Assembly: GCF_016495865.1 (NCBI RefSeq)
Contig: NZ_CP054706.1
Coordinates: 1,736,001-1,800,000 of the forward strand
DNA: 64,000 bases
Reading direction: 5' to 3'
Source of the DNA: Salicibibacter cibi
GTDB lineage: Bacteria; Bacillota; Bacilli; Bacillales; Marinococcaceae
Position numbers and translations under genes: made by a program. This document shows, piece after piece, positions 1-7,467 of the stretch. The stretch's first letter is position 1. The number at the start of each line of letters is the position of its first letter. Below the pieces are notes generated by a model. That model was given only the letters and a program-made list of their open reading frames with translations. It did not search any database and was not told where the DNA came from.

Positions 1-1
1 C

Positions 2-109
2 TGGTCAAGCCTGGCTGCTAATGACTTGGAAAGGGCAGTCGCGTACATCTATGAGGACTCACCGACCTACGCGATTGCCTTTTACAACTTTTGGATTGGG
101 ATGTTTTAG
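2..109 (+). CDS. C-terminal end of an unidentified protein (partial)
   Basis: The window opens inside an open frame that gives 35 residues ending in YNFWIGMF before a TAG stop. Codon choice resembles the neighbouring genes, so a real gene may end here, but the fragment is too short to assign a family. The upstream part lies outside the window. About 80 bases with no recognisable feature separate it from the convergent SDR gene. Confidence 0.35.
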   Translation, partial: WSSLAANDLERAVAYIYEDSPTYAIAFYNFWIGMF

Positions 110-187
110 CCCAATTCGAGGTACATTGCGTCCTTCAACGGGAAATCGTGATGCTCTTTTTTCATGCTGCCCACAATATACGAAAAA

Positions 188-1084
188 CTAAACAGCTTCG
201 ATCGTAAACCCCCGCCGCAAGATCTCCATCTCACTCCATGCCCAAAGCTCTTTCGCGAGTGCGTGGTCCAATGCTTTTTTCTTCAACGCCTGGCGCTTTC
301 CACCTTCATAGTAATACCCGCCGTTCACCAATTCACGGGTCGAAGCCAAGTAAATGCTCGTTTGTGCGCCTTCCCGTGCTGTTTTCAGAAAAGGACGCAG
401 GACATCATGAATCGTTTGACCGAACCCCGTGTCGCGATTTACTCCGATTTCTGTGCTTGTAGCGCCCGGATGCACACTCACGGCATTGACAAAACTTGTT
501 TTCAAACGCCTCGCCAATTCAATCGTAAACAAGACATTGGCAAGCTTTGAGCGTGCATACCCTTTCCAGATCCCAAACGCCTCTAAATGCGGATCTGCAA
601 AATCAATCGCTCCCCATTTGTAAGCACCGGAAGAAAGGGTGATAATGCGTGCGTTATCCTCCCCATTAAGTAAAGGCAACAGCTTGGTTGTTAAATAAAA
701 ATGACCAATATGGTTGACGCCGAGCATTTTTTCAAAACTGTCTTCGGTGCTTTCCCGTTTAACTGTTACAACTCCGGCGTTATTGATAAGCGCATAAAGA
801 TGCCCGTGTTTTTCCCGATACGTTTGGGCAAAGGCGTGGACGCTCGTAAGGGAAGCCAAATCACAGTGCTCCACATCCAGATGGGCGTGCGGAATGCGCT
901 TGAGAATATCCGCTTTTGCGTCTTCTCCCCGCCGTACGTTCCGACTCGCTATCGTCACTTGTGCGCCCCTCGCCGCCAATACTTCTGCTGTTTCTTTTCC
1001 AATCCCTCCACTCGCTCCGGTAATAATGATTTTTTTGCCTTGCACTGAAAAGTTTCCCCCGCTATCATAAGATGATAGATTCAT
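188..1084 (-). CDS. SDR-family oxidoreductase (retinol dehydrogenase-like)
   Basis: A 298-residue NAD(P)-dependent short-chain dehydrogenase. The Rossmann glycine motif TGASGGIG lies at residues 22-29, followed by the NNAG motif and the catalytic Ser plus YARSK (YxxxK). Length and motifs fit the retinol-dehydrogenase/WW-domain-oxidoreductase-like branch of classical SDRs; the substrate cannot be inferred. The ATG at 1084 is chosen over the longer frame at 1114 because it follows AGAAAGG and starts just before the Rossmann fold. It is divergent from recQ with only 29 bases between start codons, so each gene's promoter must reach into the other's 5' end. Confidence 0.85.
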   Translation of the reverse strand: MNLSSYDSGGNFSVQGKKIIITGASGGIGKETAEVLAARGAQVTIASRNVRRGEDAKADILKRIPHAHLDVEHCDLASLTSVHAFAQTYREKHGHLYALINNAGVVTVKRESTEDSFEKMLGVNHIGHFYLTTKLLPLLNGEDNARIITLSSGAYKWGAIDFADPHLEAFGIWKGYARSKLANVLFTIELARRLKTSFVNAVSVHPGATSTEIGVNRDTGFGQTIHDVLRPFLKTAREGAQTSIYLASTRELVNGGYYYEGGKRQALKKKALDHALAKELWAWSEMEILRRGFTIEAV

Positions 1085-1113
1085 TTTATCGCAACCTTTC
1101 TGGGAGGATCTCA

Positions 1114-2880
1114 ATGTTCACGAAAGCGCGTCAATTGCTACACACCTATTATGGTTATGATGATTTTCGCCCCGGTCAAGAAGCGATCATAGGTTCCATT
1201 TTTAACGAGAAGCACACAATGGGGATTATGCCTACCGGGGGTGGGAAATCCGTTTGTTATCAACTGCCGTCGCTCGTTTTGGATGGACTGACGATCGTCA
1301 TTTCACCGTTGATTGCCTTAATGAAAGACCAAGTCGACGAAATTCAGGAACTCGGCATTTCTGCCACCTATTTGAATAGTTCCCTGTCCTTTGAAGATAT
1401 GCAGGAGAGGTTACGTGATGTACAGGCAGGAAAATATTCCTTGTTATACTTGGCGCCGGAACGTTTAACTGCGCCTCATTTTTTGGCTCGTATCCAATCC
1501 ATGCCGATCTCGCTGGTTGCCATTGATGAAGCGCATTGCTTATCTCAATGGGGCCATGATTTTCGTCCGAGTTATCTTGATATCCCTCATTTTATCAATC
1601 AACTGCAATCCGATCCAGTGATTTTAGCTCTCACGGCAACGGCAACGCCGACGGTAGCTGATGATGTATGCAAATCACTTGGGATTCCGGAAGTAAACAT
1701 CGTAAAAACCGGGTTTGCGCGCGATAATCTCACGTTCTCTGTCATTAAAGGACAGGACCGGGATGCGTACATACAAAATTATATTGAAAAAAATCAAAAC
1801 GAATCGGGCATTATTTACGCGACAACAAGAAAAGAAGTGGAACGAATCGCCCAACGTTTAAAGGCGAAAGGATTCAATGCCGCTTATTACCATGGGGGCA
1901 TGGAAGCAAACGCCCGTGTCGAAAGCCAAGAAGCATTCGTTTACGACGAAATTAACGTGATGGTGGCAACAAACGCTTTCGGGATGGGCATTAACAAATC
2001 GAACGTTCACTATGTGATTCATGCACAAATCCCGAGGACGATGGAAGCGTATTATCAAGAAGCGGGGAGAGCAGGGCGAGATGGCGAAAACAGCGATTGC
2101 ATTTTGTTATTTTCCCCTCAAGATATCCAAATTCAGCAATACTTGCTCGAACAATCCCAGCTTGATGAATCCAGAAAAACGAACGAATTCCGTAAACTAC
2201 GGGAAATGGTCAATTACTGCCACACCGAATCCTGCCTGCAAGCCTACATTCTTGACTATTTTGGCGAAGAAAACCCTTCCGATTGCAAACGATGTTTGCA
2301 TTGTACGGATGAGCGCAATGTCATTGACGTGACCAAAGACGCACAAATGGTGTTATCATGCATTAAACGAATGAAAGAAAGGTTTGGGAAAACGATCATT
2401 GCTCAGGTGCTTACAGGATCCGGCAATCAAAAAATACAAGATTTGCGATTTGACCAATTGTCTACCTATGGCCTCATGAAAGGGGAGTCCCAAAAAGCGG
2501 TTGTCGCATTCATTGATTTTTTAACCGCTCATCGGTATTTAGCGCTTACGCAAGGGCAGTATCCTGTCTTGCAACTAAGCGATAAGGCGGTTGCGATTCT
2601 CAAAGGGGAACAAAAAGTAATGAAAAAAGAGGATGCAGCAGCCAAAGCACAAGCCACGGATGACGATCCTCTCTTTCATCGTTTGCGGGAGCTGAGAACC
2701 GCACTCGCAAAGAAACATAGAATAGCCCCTTATATGGTGTTTTCCGATCAAACCCTAAGAGAAATATCCGGCAAAAAGCCCACGACAAAAGCAGGCATGC
2801 TTGCCATCAAAGGGATTGGCGAACATAAATGCGAAGTGTACGGAGAAGCGTTTTTGGAGGAGATTCATAGGGAGGTCTAG
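1114..2880 (+). CDS. recQ: ATP-dependent DNA helicase RecQ
   Basis: A 588-residue 3'-5' superfamily 2 helicase acting in recombination and replication-fork repair. Walker A is GGGKS (Lys45), the DEAH box is at residues 139-142, motif III is TATATP and motif VI is QEAGRAGRDG. The RecQ zinc site is complete: Cys375, Cys392, Cys395 and Cys398, with the same spacing as E. coli RecQ. A winged-helix region follows, and an HRDC domain occupies roughly the last 75 residues. The ATG at 1114 is chosen because GGGAGG lies just upstream; the longer frame from 1072 would overlap the divergent SDR start. A hairpin terminator follows the stop. Confidence 0.95.
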   Translation: MFTKARQLLHTYYGYDDFRPGQEAIIGSIFNEKHTMGIMPTGGGKSVCYQLPSLVLDGLTIVISPLIALMKDQVDEIQELGISATYLNSSLSFEDMQERLRDVQAGKYSLLYLAPERLTAPHFLARIQSMPISLVAIDEAHCLSQWGHDFRPSYLDIPHFINQLQSDPVILALTATATPTVADDVCKSLGIPEVNIVKTGFARDNLTFSVIKGQDRDAYIQNYIEKNQNESGIIYATTRKEVERIAQRLKAKGFNAAYYHGGMEANARVESQEAFVYDEINVMVATNAFGMGINKSNVHYVIHAQIPRTMEAYYQEAGRAGRDGENSDCILLFSPQDIQIQQYLLEQSQLDESRKTNEFRKLREMVNYCHTESCLQAYILDYFGEENPSDCKRCLHCTDERNVIDVTKDAQMVLSCIKRMKERFGKTIIAQVLTGSGNQKIQDLRFDQLSTYGLMKGESQKAVVAFIDFLTAHRYLALTQGQYPVLQLSDKAVAILKGEQKVMKKEDAAAKAQATDDDPLFHRLRELRTALAKKHRIAPYMVFSDQTLREISGKKPTTKAGMLAIKGIGEHKCEVYGEAFLEEIHREV

Positions 2881-2892
2881 GGAGCATAAAGC

Positions 2893-2929
2893 GCCGCATT
2901 ATCAAAAGGATAATGCGGCTAGTTGTTTA
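2893..2929 (+). terminator. Intrinsic terminator after recQ
   Basis: A perfect 11-bp stem (GCCGCATTATC, 2893-2903, with 2909-2919) and 5-base loop are followed by a moderately T-rich tail. It sits between the convergent recQ and MaoC genes and could serve both directions. Confidence 0.7.
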
Positions 2930-3304
2930 CAAGATTACGCCTGCAAAAGTCCCCGTCAATACTTTGGTTTCATCTTGATTGAAACAGACAAATGATGCGG
3001 AAATGGATGTTCTTCCGTTTTCTTTTTGTTTTAACTCATCGATTGTTACTTCACACCGTATCGTGTCTCCTGTATAAACAGGTTTTCTAAAATCAAACGT
3101 CATGTTCCTCGCGAGCACATTGTTGTCTCCGCCAATTTTTGTCGGCAACGTTGCGGTCAACAGCCCTTGAATGACGAGTCTCCCTTGCTCGTCAGGAATA
3201 ACGTGGTGCGAACCTTCATCCAACGATAATTTAGTAAATAACTCCACATCCTCATTTGTAAATGAACGTTCAAAAGTAATCACTTCACCCAATTTCAGTG
3301 GCAA
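2927..3304 (-). CDS. MaoC-like hot-dog dehydratase/thioester-binding protein
   Basis: A 125-residue single hot-dog-fold protein resembling (R)-specific enoyl-CoA hydratases (MaoC/PhaJ-like): an N-terminal FTNEDVELFTKLSLD stretch, then central and C-terminal strands RKPVYTGDTIRCEV and TISASFVCFNQ. The usual catalytic Asp/His pattern (D-x4-H) is only partly visible (SLDEGSHH), so activity is not certain; it may bind acyl-CoA. The start is TTG at 3304, because AGGAGG lies 8 bases upstream and no ATG fits. Its 3' end abuts the recQ terminator. Confidence 0.7.
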   Translation of the reverse strand: MPLKLGEVITFERSFTNEDVELFTKLSLDEGSHHVIPDEQGRLVIQGLLTATLPTKIGGDNNVLARNMTFDFRKPVYTGDTIRCEVTIDELKQKENGRTSISASFVCFNQDETKVLTGTFAGVIL

Positions 3305-3357
3305 TATAATCCCTCCTTCGCAGGAATTAGTCGCAAGTCATAACGGCTTCGAAAAAG

Positions 3358-3473
3358 GGGTCAACACTAAAATAAATGGTTGATATTCGTAATGAAATAT
3401 GGGAAAAACACTAGCGGTCACTACCAATCATAATTGCTCCTAGTTTGTCAGCCGTAGATTTTGGTGAAGAGCC
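3358..3473. mobile_element. Family B MITE, 116-bp internally deleted copy
   Basis: Begins with GGGTCAACACTAAAAT and ends with the inverted counterpart ATTTTGGTGAAGAGCC. It is flanked on both sides by the 8-bp direct repeat CGAAAAAG (3350-3357 and 3474-3481). Compared with the 246-bp copy at 44252-44497 the whole GC-rich centre is missing, while both terminal parts are nearly identical. It encodes no protein. The 8-bp duplication and GG-starting ends are typical of ISL3-family elements, which is an inference for the parent element. Confidence 0.85.
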
Positions 3474-3487
3474 CGAAAAAGAATCCC

Positions 3488-4465
3488 TTATTCTTTTTCA
3501 GCAACTTCCCGAACAAAACAATCGCTGTATTCAGGAACGGCAAAATGGTGAGCGAGAAACGATCGGTACGGATCCTCATAATAATTGTTTTGTTTGGCAA
3601 GGCGTTTCAGGTGCTTGGCAATTCCCATGATTTCAGAATCCAGCAACATTGGGGCCATATCCAAATTTCTTTGTAAATAAAATACTTCACGATAAATGAG
3701 ATCCTCGATGGACGTCCCTTCCTCTAATAAGCGGATAATTTTCTGTTCACGCTTTTCGATGATCGCTAAATACCGCCGGAGCGCTTCCTCGTACTCCGAA
3801 CGCGAAAAGGTTCCTTTATGGTGAAACGTCACATAGTAGTCGGCGTCGATATCCAACGTTCTTTCACCCGAAGTGATGAAATCGTCAATGTCCGAATCGG
3901 CGTTGTTGTACCACGGGCCGAAAGAGGTTAAATCATAGTCGCCCACGACGAGCACCCCTTCCTCGGGAAAGTAAGGGCAACAATAGCTTTCGCAATGCCC
4001 GGGGGTATAGAGCATTTGCACGTTTTGCCCCGCAATCGTCATCGGTGTTTCATAGGGGTAGCGTTTTTTCTCTCTTGTCAATACATCTTGATACGGTGGC
4101 GTGTTCTTGTTGTTTTCGATCCACTTTTCAACAGCGCTATTCCCTTTTAACGCATACATCCCCATTGCCTTGGCAAGTGCTCCCAAGTCGTTCAATTTAT
4201 GTTCGTCAACGGCATTCACCCACATCGTAGCCTCCGGGAAATGGGGAACGCCTTTGATATGGTCAATATGATAATGGGTGATAAAGATGTCTTGAATGTT
4301 GTAAGACGCATGGATATAAGCATATCCTTCTTTTCCTGTGCCAATATCTACAAGTGCATCCTTTTCCCCGTTTTTCCCCTTAACAACAATACTTGTGGAA
4401 TAGGGGACTTTACTGTTTCGCCTTCCTTTGACCAATTCCAGGTTCCCGATTTTATCTATGTCCAT
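3488..4465 (-). CDS. Metallo-beta-lactamase-fold hydrolase
   Basis: A 325-residue protein of the MBL superfamily. The metal motif is H64-Y-H66-x-D68-H69 (THYHIDH), with later ligands suggested by PGHC and VVGDYDL, and FHHKGTF further on. The C-terminal 100 residues are helical, as in MBL proteins with a winged-helix tail. The family hydrolyses thioesters, lactones or phosphoesters; the substrate is unknown. The ATG at 4465 is preferred to the longer frame (4594) because TAGGAGG lies 10 bases upstream. A family B MITE lies just beyond its stop codon. Confidence 0.8.
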   Translation of the reverse strand: MDIDKIGNLELVKGRRNSKVPYSTSIVVKGKNGEKDALVDIGTGKEGYAYIHASYNIQDIFITHYHIDHIKGVPHFPEATMWVNAVDEHKLNDLGALAKAMGMYALKGNSAVEKWIENNKNTPPYQDVLTREKKRYPYETPMTIAGQNVQMLYTPGHCESYCCPYFPEEGVLVVGDYDLTSFGPWYNNADSDIDDFITSGERTLDIDADYYVTFHHKGTFSRSEYEEALRRYLAIIEKREQKIIRLLEEGTSIEDLIYREVFYLQRNLDMAPMLLDSEIMGIAKHLKRLAKQNNYYEDPYRSFLAHHFAVPEYSDCFVREVAEKE

Positions 4466-4821
4466 CTGTTTTGTTCCTCCTATTCTGAATGATGATTCAG
4501 TATGTGGCAATAAGATGATTGTACCGTTTCTTGAAGGTTTCGTAAATATGATACGTGATGATTCGACCGAACAATAAGGCAGAATAGCATACATATACGA
4601 AGGATTTTCATCCTAAAGCCTGGAAGCTCGCGCCCATCCACAAGTGGAAGAACTAATAAGCAAATCGGATCTGCTTATTAGTATTGGTATACATTTTCGT
4701 AACGAATGATTGGACGTTGCCAATTTCAAAAAATCATGTCAATATCGGTGTAAATCCAAATGCGTTTAACCGTAATCTCGAAACGTTATACCTATGCAGA
4801 AGAAGTGAAGGCCGCCGTTTG

Positions 4822-4960
4822 TTCGACGATTCCGGATATGGAATTTTGCGATACCTTCAAGAAGCATCGTATGGCGAGCGCACATCCGTTGATCTGAAAA
4901 ATCCGGACTTCGTTATGATGGCAAAATCGATGGGATTTGAATCCGAAAAAGTTGGAACGA
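4822..4960 (+). pseudogene. Relic of a thiamine-diphosphate enzyme (acetolactate synthase/decarboxylase type)
   Basis: A 46-residue stretch reads FDDSGYGILRYLQE followed by VDLKNPDFVMMAKSMGF. This is the end of the TPP-binding domain typical of acetolactate synthase, benzoylformate decarboxylase and relatives (consensus near N-D/G-GYG-L, then VDL-NPDFV-LAE-FG). The rest of the roughly 550-residue protein is missing and there is no start signal. Identification rests on motif similarity judged by eye. Confidence 0.6.
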
Positions 4961-5434
4961 GACCTGCGGTGAACTCCAAAGGTGACTCAGGTGCCGGTTA
5001 GAGACCCTTTTAGCGGTTTTCCCCCGCTGTTCAGGTGCTAATTGTATGATTAGTGACCCTTCGAGCGTGTTTTATGCCTCTGTTCGGGTCCTAACCCGCA
5101 ATTGTACGCCTTCATTCGAGTGTTACATGTGGAAAAACCGCCGGCACGTATGCCTAGCGGTCTCGAGCAGGGATCGGATAAGTCCTGAAGCTCGGGTTTG
5201 GGGGGATAATGGTGCCGAATGGCAAATTCGTCCGCAAATATAACAAAATAATGCATTTTTAACATGTTCTCCATCTGCAATTGGGGTAACGAAGCGTCGC
5301 GGTTGTTTAAGTTAACGAAACGGATAAAATTGGATAATCGTTGCACCTGTTCTATATGCCATAGCTCACAAGAAGCCTCTATCTATCATTTTGAATATTT
5401 TTCCCCTTCCATGCATATAGTAGAAGACAGGAGG
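4961..5434. other. Non-coding stretch without recognisable gene
   Basis: About 470 bases between the TPP-enzyme relic and a small ORF. It holds a possible hairpin (ACCGC at 5133 pairing with GCGGT near 5157) and two loosely similar segments of the pattern attgta...cttcgag / attgta...ttcgag near 5041-5120. No open frame has a ribosome binding site, and no RNA family is recognised. Confidence 0.5.
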
Positions 5435-5444
5435 GGGAATGCAA

Positions 5445-5588
5445 ATGACGCGACTGTCACGTGTAGAGATGCGTCGCCTGTTGATAGACTTATGCGGGAT
5501 TCCCAGACCATTTCTGGAAAACATGGACACGGAGACCATTCAAAAACTGTTTGAAGAACGGCTGGGCAGCCTGGAAAAAGAAGCATAG
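5445..5588 (+). CDS. Small 47-residue protein of unknown function
   Basis: A short ORF (MTRLSRVEMRRLL...) with a very strong ribosome binding site (ACAGGAGGGGG, 5 bases before ATG) and its own terminator. The product is charged and helical, and ends in EERLGSLEKEA. The organisation looks like the BH0509-like or Fbp-like tiny proteins of Bacillaceae, but I do not recognise the family with confidence. The strong signals are the reason for calling it real. Confidence 0.6.
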   Translation: MTRLSRVEMRRLLIDLCGIPRPFLENMDTETIQKLFEERLGSLEKEA

Positions 5589-5595
5589 ACACGAA

Positions 5596-5627
5596 AGAAC
5601 GCGCCTGTAGGTGGCGTTCTTTTTTCT
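5596..5627 (+). terminator. Intrinsic terminator after the 47-residue ORF
   Basis: Stem AGAACGC (5596-5602) pairs with GCGTTCT (5614-5620), with inner GCC/GGT pairing, followed by TTTTTTCTTTT. Confidence 0.8.
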
Positions 5628-5674
5628 TTTCGCTTAAGCTAGAAGGCAAACGGAATTCCTGAAGGGTGATAGCC

Positions 5675-7402
5675 ATGATAGACATTCAAATCGACTTTAA
5701 TCGCGAAGCGCCCCTGTACTTTCGCGACCCCGTTTCCATTATCCAAACGGAGCAACCAAAAGAGGTAGAAGCATGTATAAGAAAAGTCCAATCTGCCGTC
5801 GGGGAAGGGTTTTATGCCGCGGGGTATATATCATACGAAGCGGCCAAAGGTCTGCGGCCGGAACTTTCCGTTGTTAGCGGACATAAAATGCCCCTCGTTT
5901 GGTTTGGCATTTTTGAAAAAACGAGCCCGCCACCTGATATGATGACACAATCTTATCATCTCTCGGATTGGGCGTTTTCGACGAGCGCGCCGGATTACAA
6001 AAACAATGTCGAGGACATTCGCCAGTCCATTGCAAGAGGAGAAACCTATCAAGTGAATTATACGATGCGCATGGAAGCTCGCTTTCAAGGACATGCTCGC
6101 ACCTTGTATGAGCGTTTAAAGCCATCCCAACAAGGGATTTATAGTGCGTTTTTGAATACAGGACAACAGCAAATCTTGTCCGTGTCTCCGGAGCTTTTCT
6201 TTCAAAAAAAGGGGAATCACTTGCGAACGAAGCCAATGAAAGGCACGATCGCCCGCGGCGCTACGAAACAAGAAGACGAGCGTCTGTATAAAGAACTGCG
6301 GCATTCAAAAAAAGATCAGGCGGAAAACGTCATGATCGTCGACTTGCTCCGCAATGACTTGGGGATGATTGCCGATACGGGTACTGTCCATACGACAGAT
6401 CTTTTTGCCATCGAAGCTTATCCAACTGTTTGGCAAATGACTTCGACGATAGACGCTGAACTAAAGCGAGGGATTGACTTCGTTGAAATATTTCGTGCTC
6501 TATTTCCGTGCGGCTCTATAACAGGCGCACCGAAAAAAGAGACGATGAAAAAAATTGCGGCGTTGGAGCGTGATTCCCGTGACGTCTACTGTGGGGCCAT
6601 CGGTTATATAACCCCAACAGGGGACAGTGTGTTCAACGTTGCCATCCGTACAGCAATCGTTGACTCCGTGAAACAGAAAATTACATACGGCACAGGCGGT
6701 GGTATTACCTGGGATTCAAGTCCGCAAGGAGAGTATGAAGAGGCAGTGCTGAAAAGTAAAATCGTGGCTGACATGAGGACTGATTTTTCTTTGTTGGAAA
6801 GTTTACGTTTGGAAGGTGGGCATTATCCGTTTTTCGAGCGGCACTGTCAGCGCATGCAAACGTCTGCTGATGTTTTTCATTGGTCATTTTCCGTGGAAAA
6901 AATGCGTGATGTTCTGCTTTCTTTTGCCCGAAAACATCCGAACGGGACCTATAAGGTTCGGTTGCTTTATCACTCGGAACGAGGGTTTTCTATCGAAGGG
7001 ACTCAGATTCAAGAGATGAGCAAACCTGTCGTCGTGGAGTTATCCCCGGTAGCGATTGCCAAGAACGAGCCGTTTTCTTTTCATAAAACGACGTCTCGAG
7101 ACGTTTTCAATGCGCTTCGTTCCCGGGCATCAGCCGATGTCTTTGATATTTTGCTCTATAATGACAAGGATGAACTTCTCGAATTTACGATCGGCAACCT
7201 CGTGCTCGAAATCGATGGGGCATACGTGACTCCGCCTGTATACCTCGGTTTGTTGCCAGGGGTCTATCGGCAGTATCTTTTCGAGCAGGACATCGTCAAG
7301 GAGCATGTGCTTTCGATTGTGGATTTGGAAAAAGCCAATCGCGTCTGGCTGATTAACAGTGTGCGCGGGTGGGTGGAAGTTTCGCTGAAAAATCGCCGAT
7401 AA
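5675..7402 (+). CDS. pabB: Aminodeoxychorismate synthase component I fused to aminodeoxychorismate lyase (PabB-PabC)
   Basis: A 575-residue bifunctional folate-pathway enzyme. The N-terminal two thirds is a chorismate-binding domain, with GETYQVNYT, KPMKGTIARG, ENVMIVDLLRNDLG and GSITGAPKKETM motifs; it makes 4-amino-4-deoxychorismate using ammonia from a PabA partner. The last ~190 residues are a class IV aminotransferase-like PabC domain (TYKVRLLYH, LLEFTIGNLVLEIDG, GLLPGVYRQYL), which releases pyruvate to give p-aminobenzoate. The ATG at 5675 follows AAGGGTG; a GTG at 5666 is an alternative. The glutaminase PabA is not in the window. It is followed by the promoter of mrfA. Confidence 0.9.
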   Translation: MIDIQIDFNREAPLYFRDPVSIIQTEQPKEVEACIRKVQSAVGEGFYAAGYISYEAAKGLRPELSVVSGHKMPLVWFGIFEKTSPPPDMMTQSYHLSDWAFSTSAPDYKNNVEDIRQSIARGETYQVNYTMRMEARFQGHARTLYERLKPSQQGIYSAFLNTGQQQILSVSPELFFQKKGNHLRTKPMKGTIARGATKQEDERLYKELRHSKKDQAENVMIVDLLRNDLGMIADTGTVHTTDLFAIEAYPTVWQMTSTIDAELKRGIDFVEIFRALFPCGSITGAPKKETMKKIAALERDSRDVYCGAIGYITPTGDSVFNVAIRTAIVDSVKQKITYGTGGGITWDSSPQGEYEEAVLKSKIVADMRTDFSLLESLRLEGGHYPFFERHCQRMQTSADVFHWSFSVEKMRDVLLSFARKHPNGTYKVRLLYHSERGFSIEGTQIQEMSKPVVVELSPVAIAKNEPFSFHKTTSRDVFNALRSRASADVFDILLYNDKDELLEFTIGNLVLEIDGAYVTPPVYLGLLPGVYRQYLFEQDIVKEHVLSIVDLEKANRVWLINSVRGWVEVSLKNRR

Positions 7403-7417
7403 AACGATCACATAATC

Positions 7418-7446
7418 TACAAACAAGCGTTCTAATATGCTATACT
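7418..7446 (+). promoter_or_regulatory. Promoter of mrfAB with LexA-like (SOS) box
   Basis: The sequence CAAACAAGCGTTCT at 7420-7433 matches 12 of 14 positions of the Bacillus LexA/DinR box CGAACRNRYGTTYG. It lies between a weak -35 (TACAAA, 7418) and a -10 (TATACT, 7441-7446) with a 17-bp spacer, where a bound repressor would block polymerase. The match is seen directly; regulation is inferred. Confidence 0.6.
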
Positions 7447-7467
7447 ATGAAAAAGAGGGGGGAGAAC

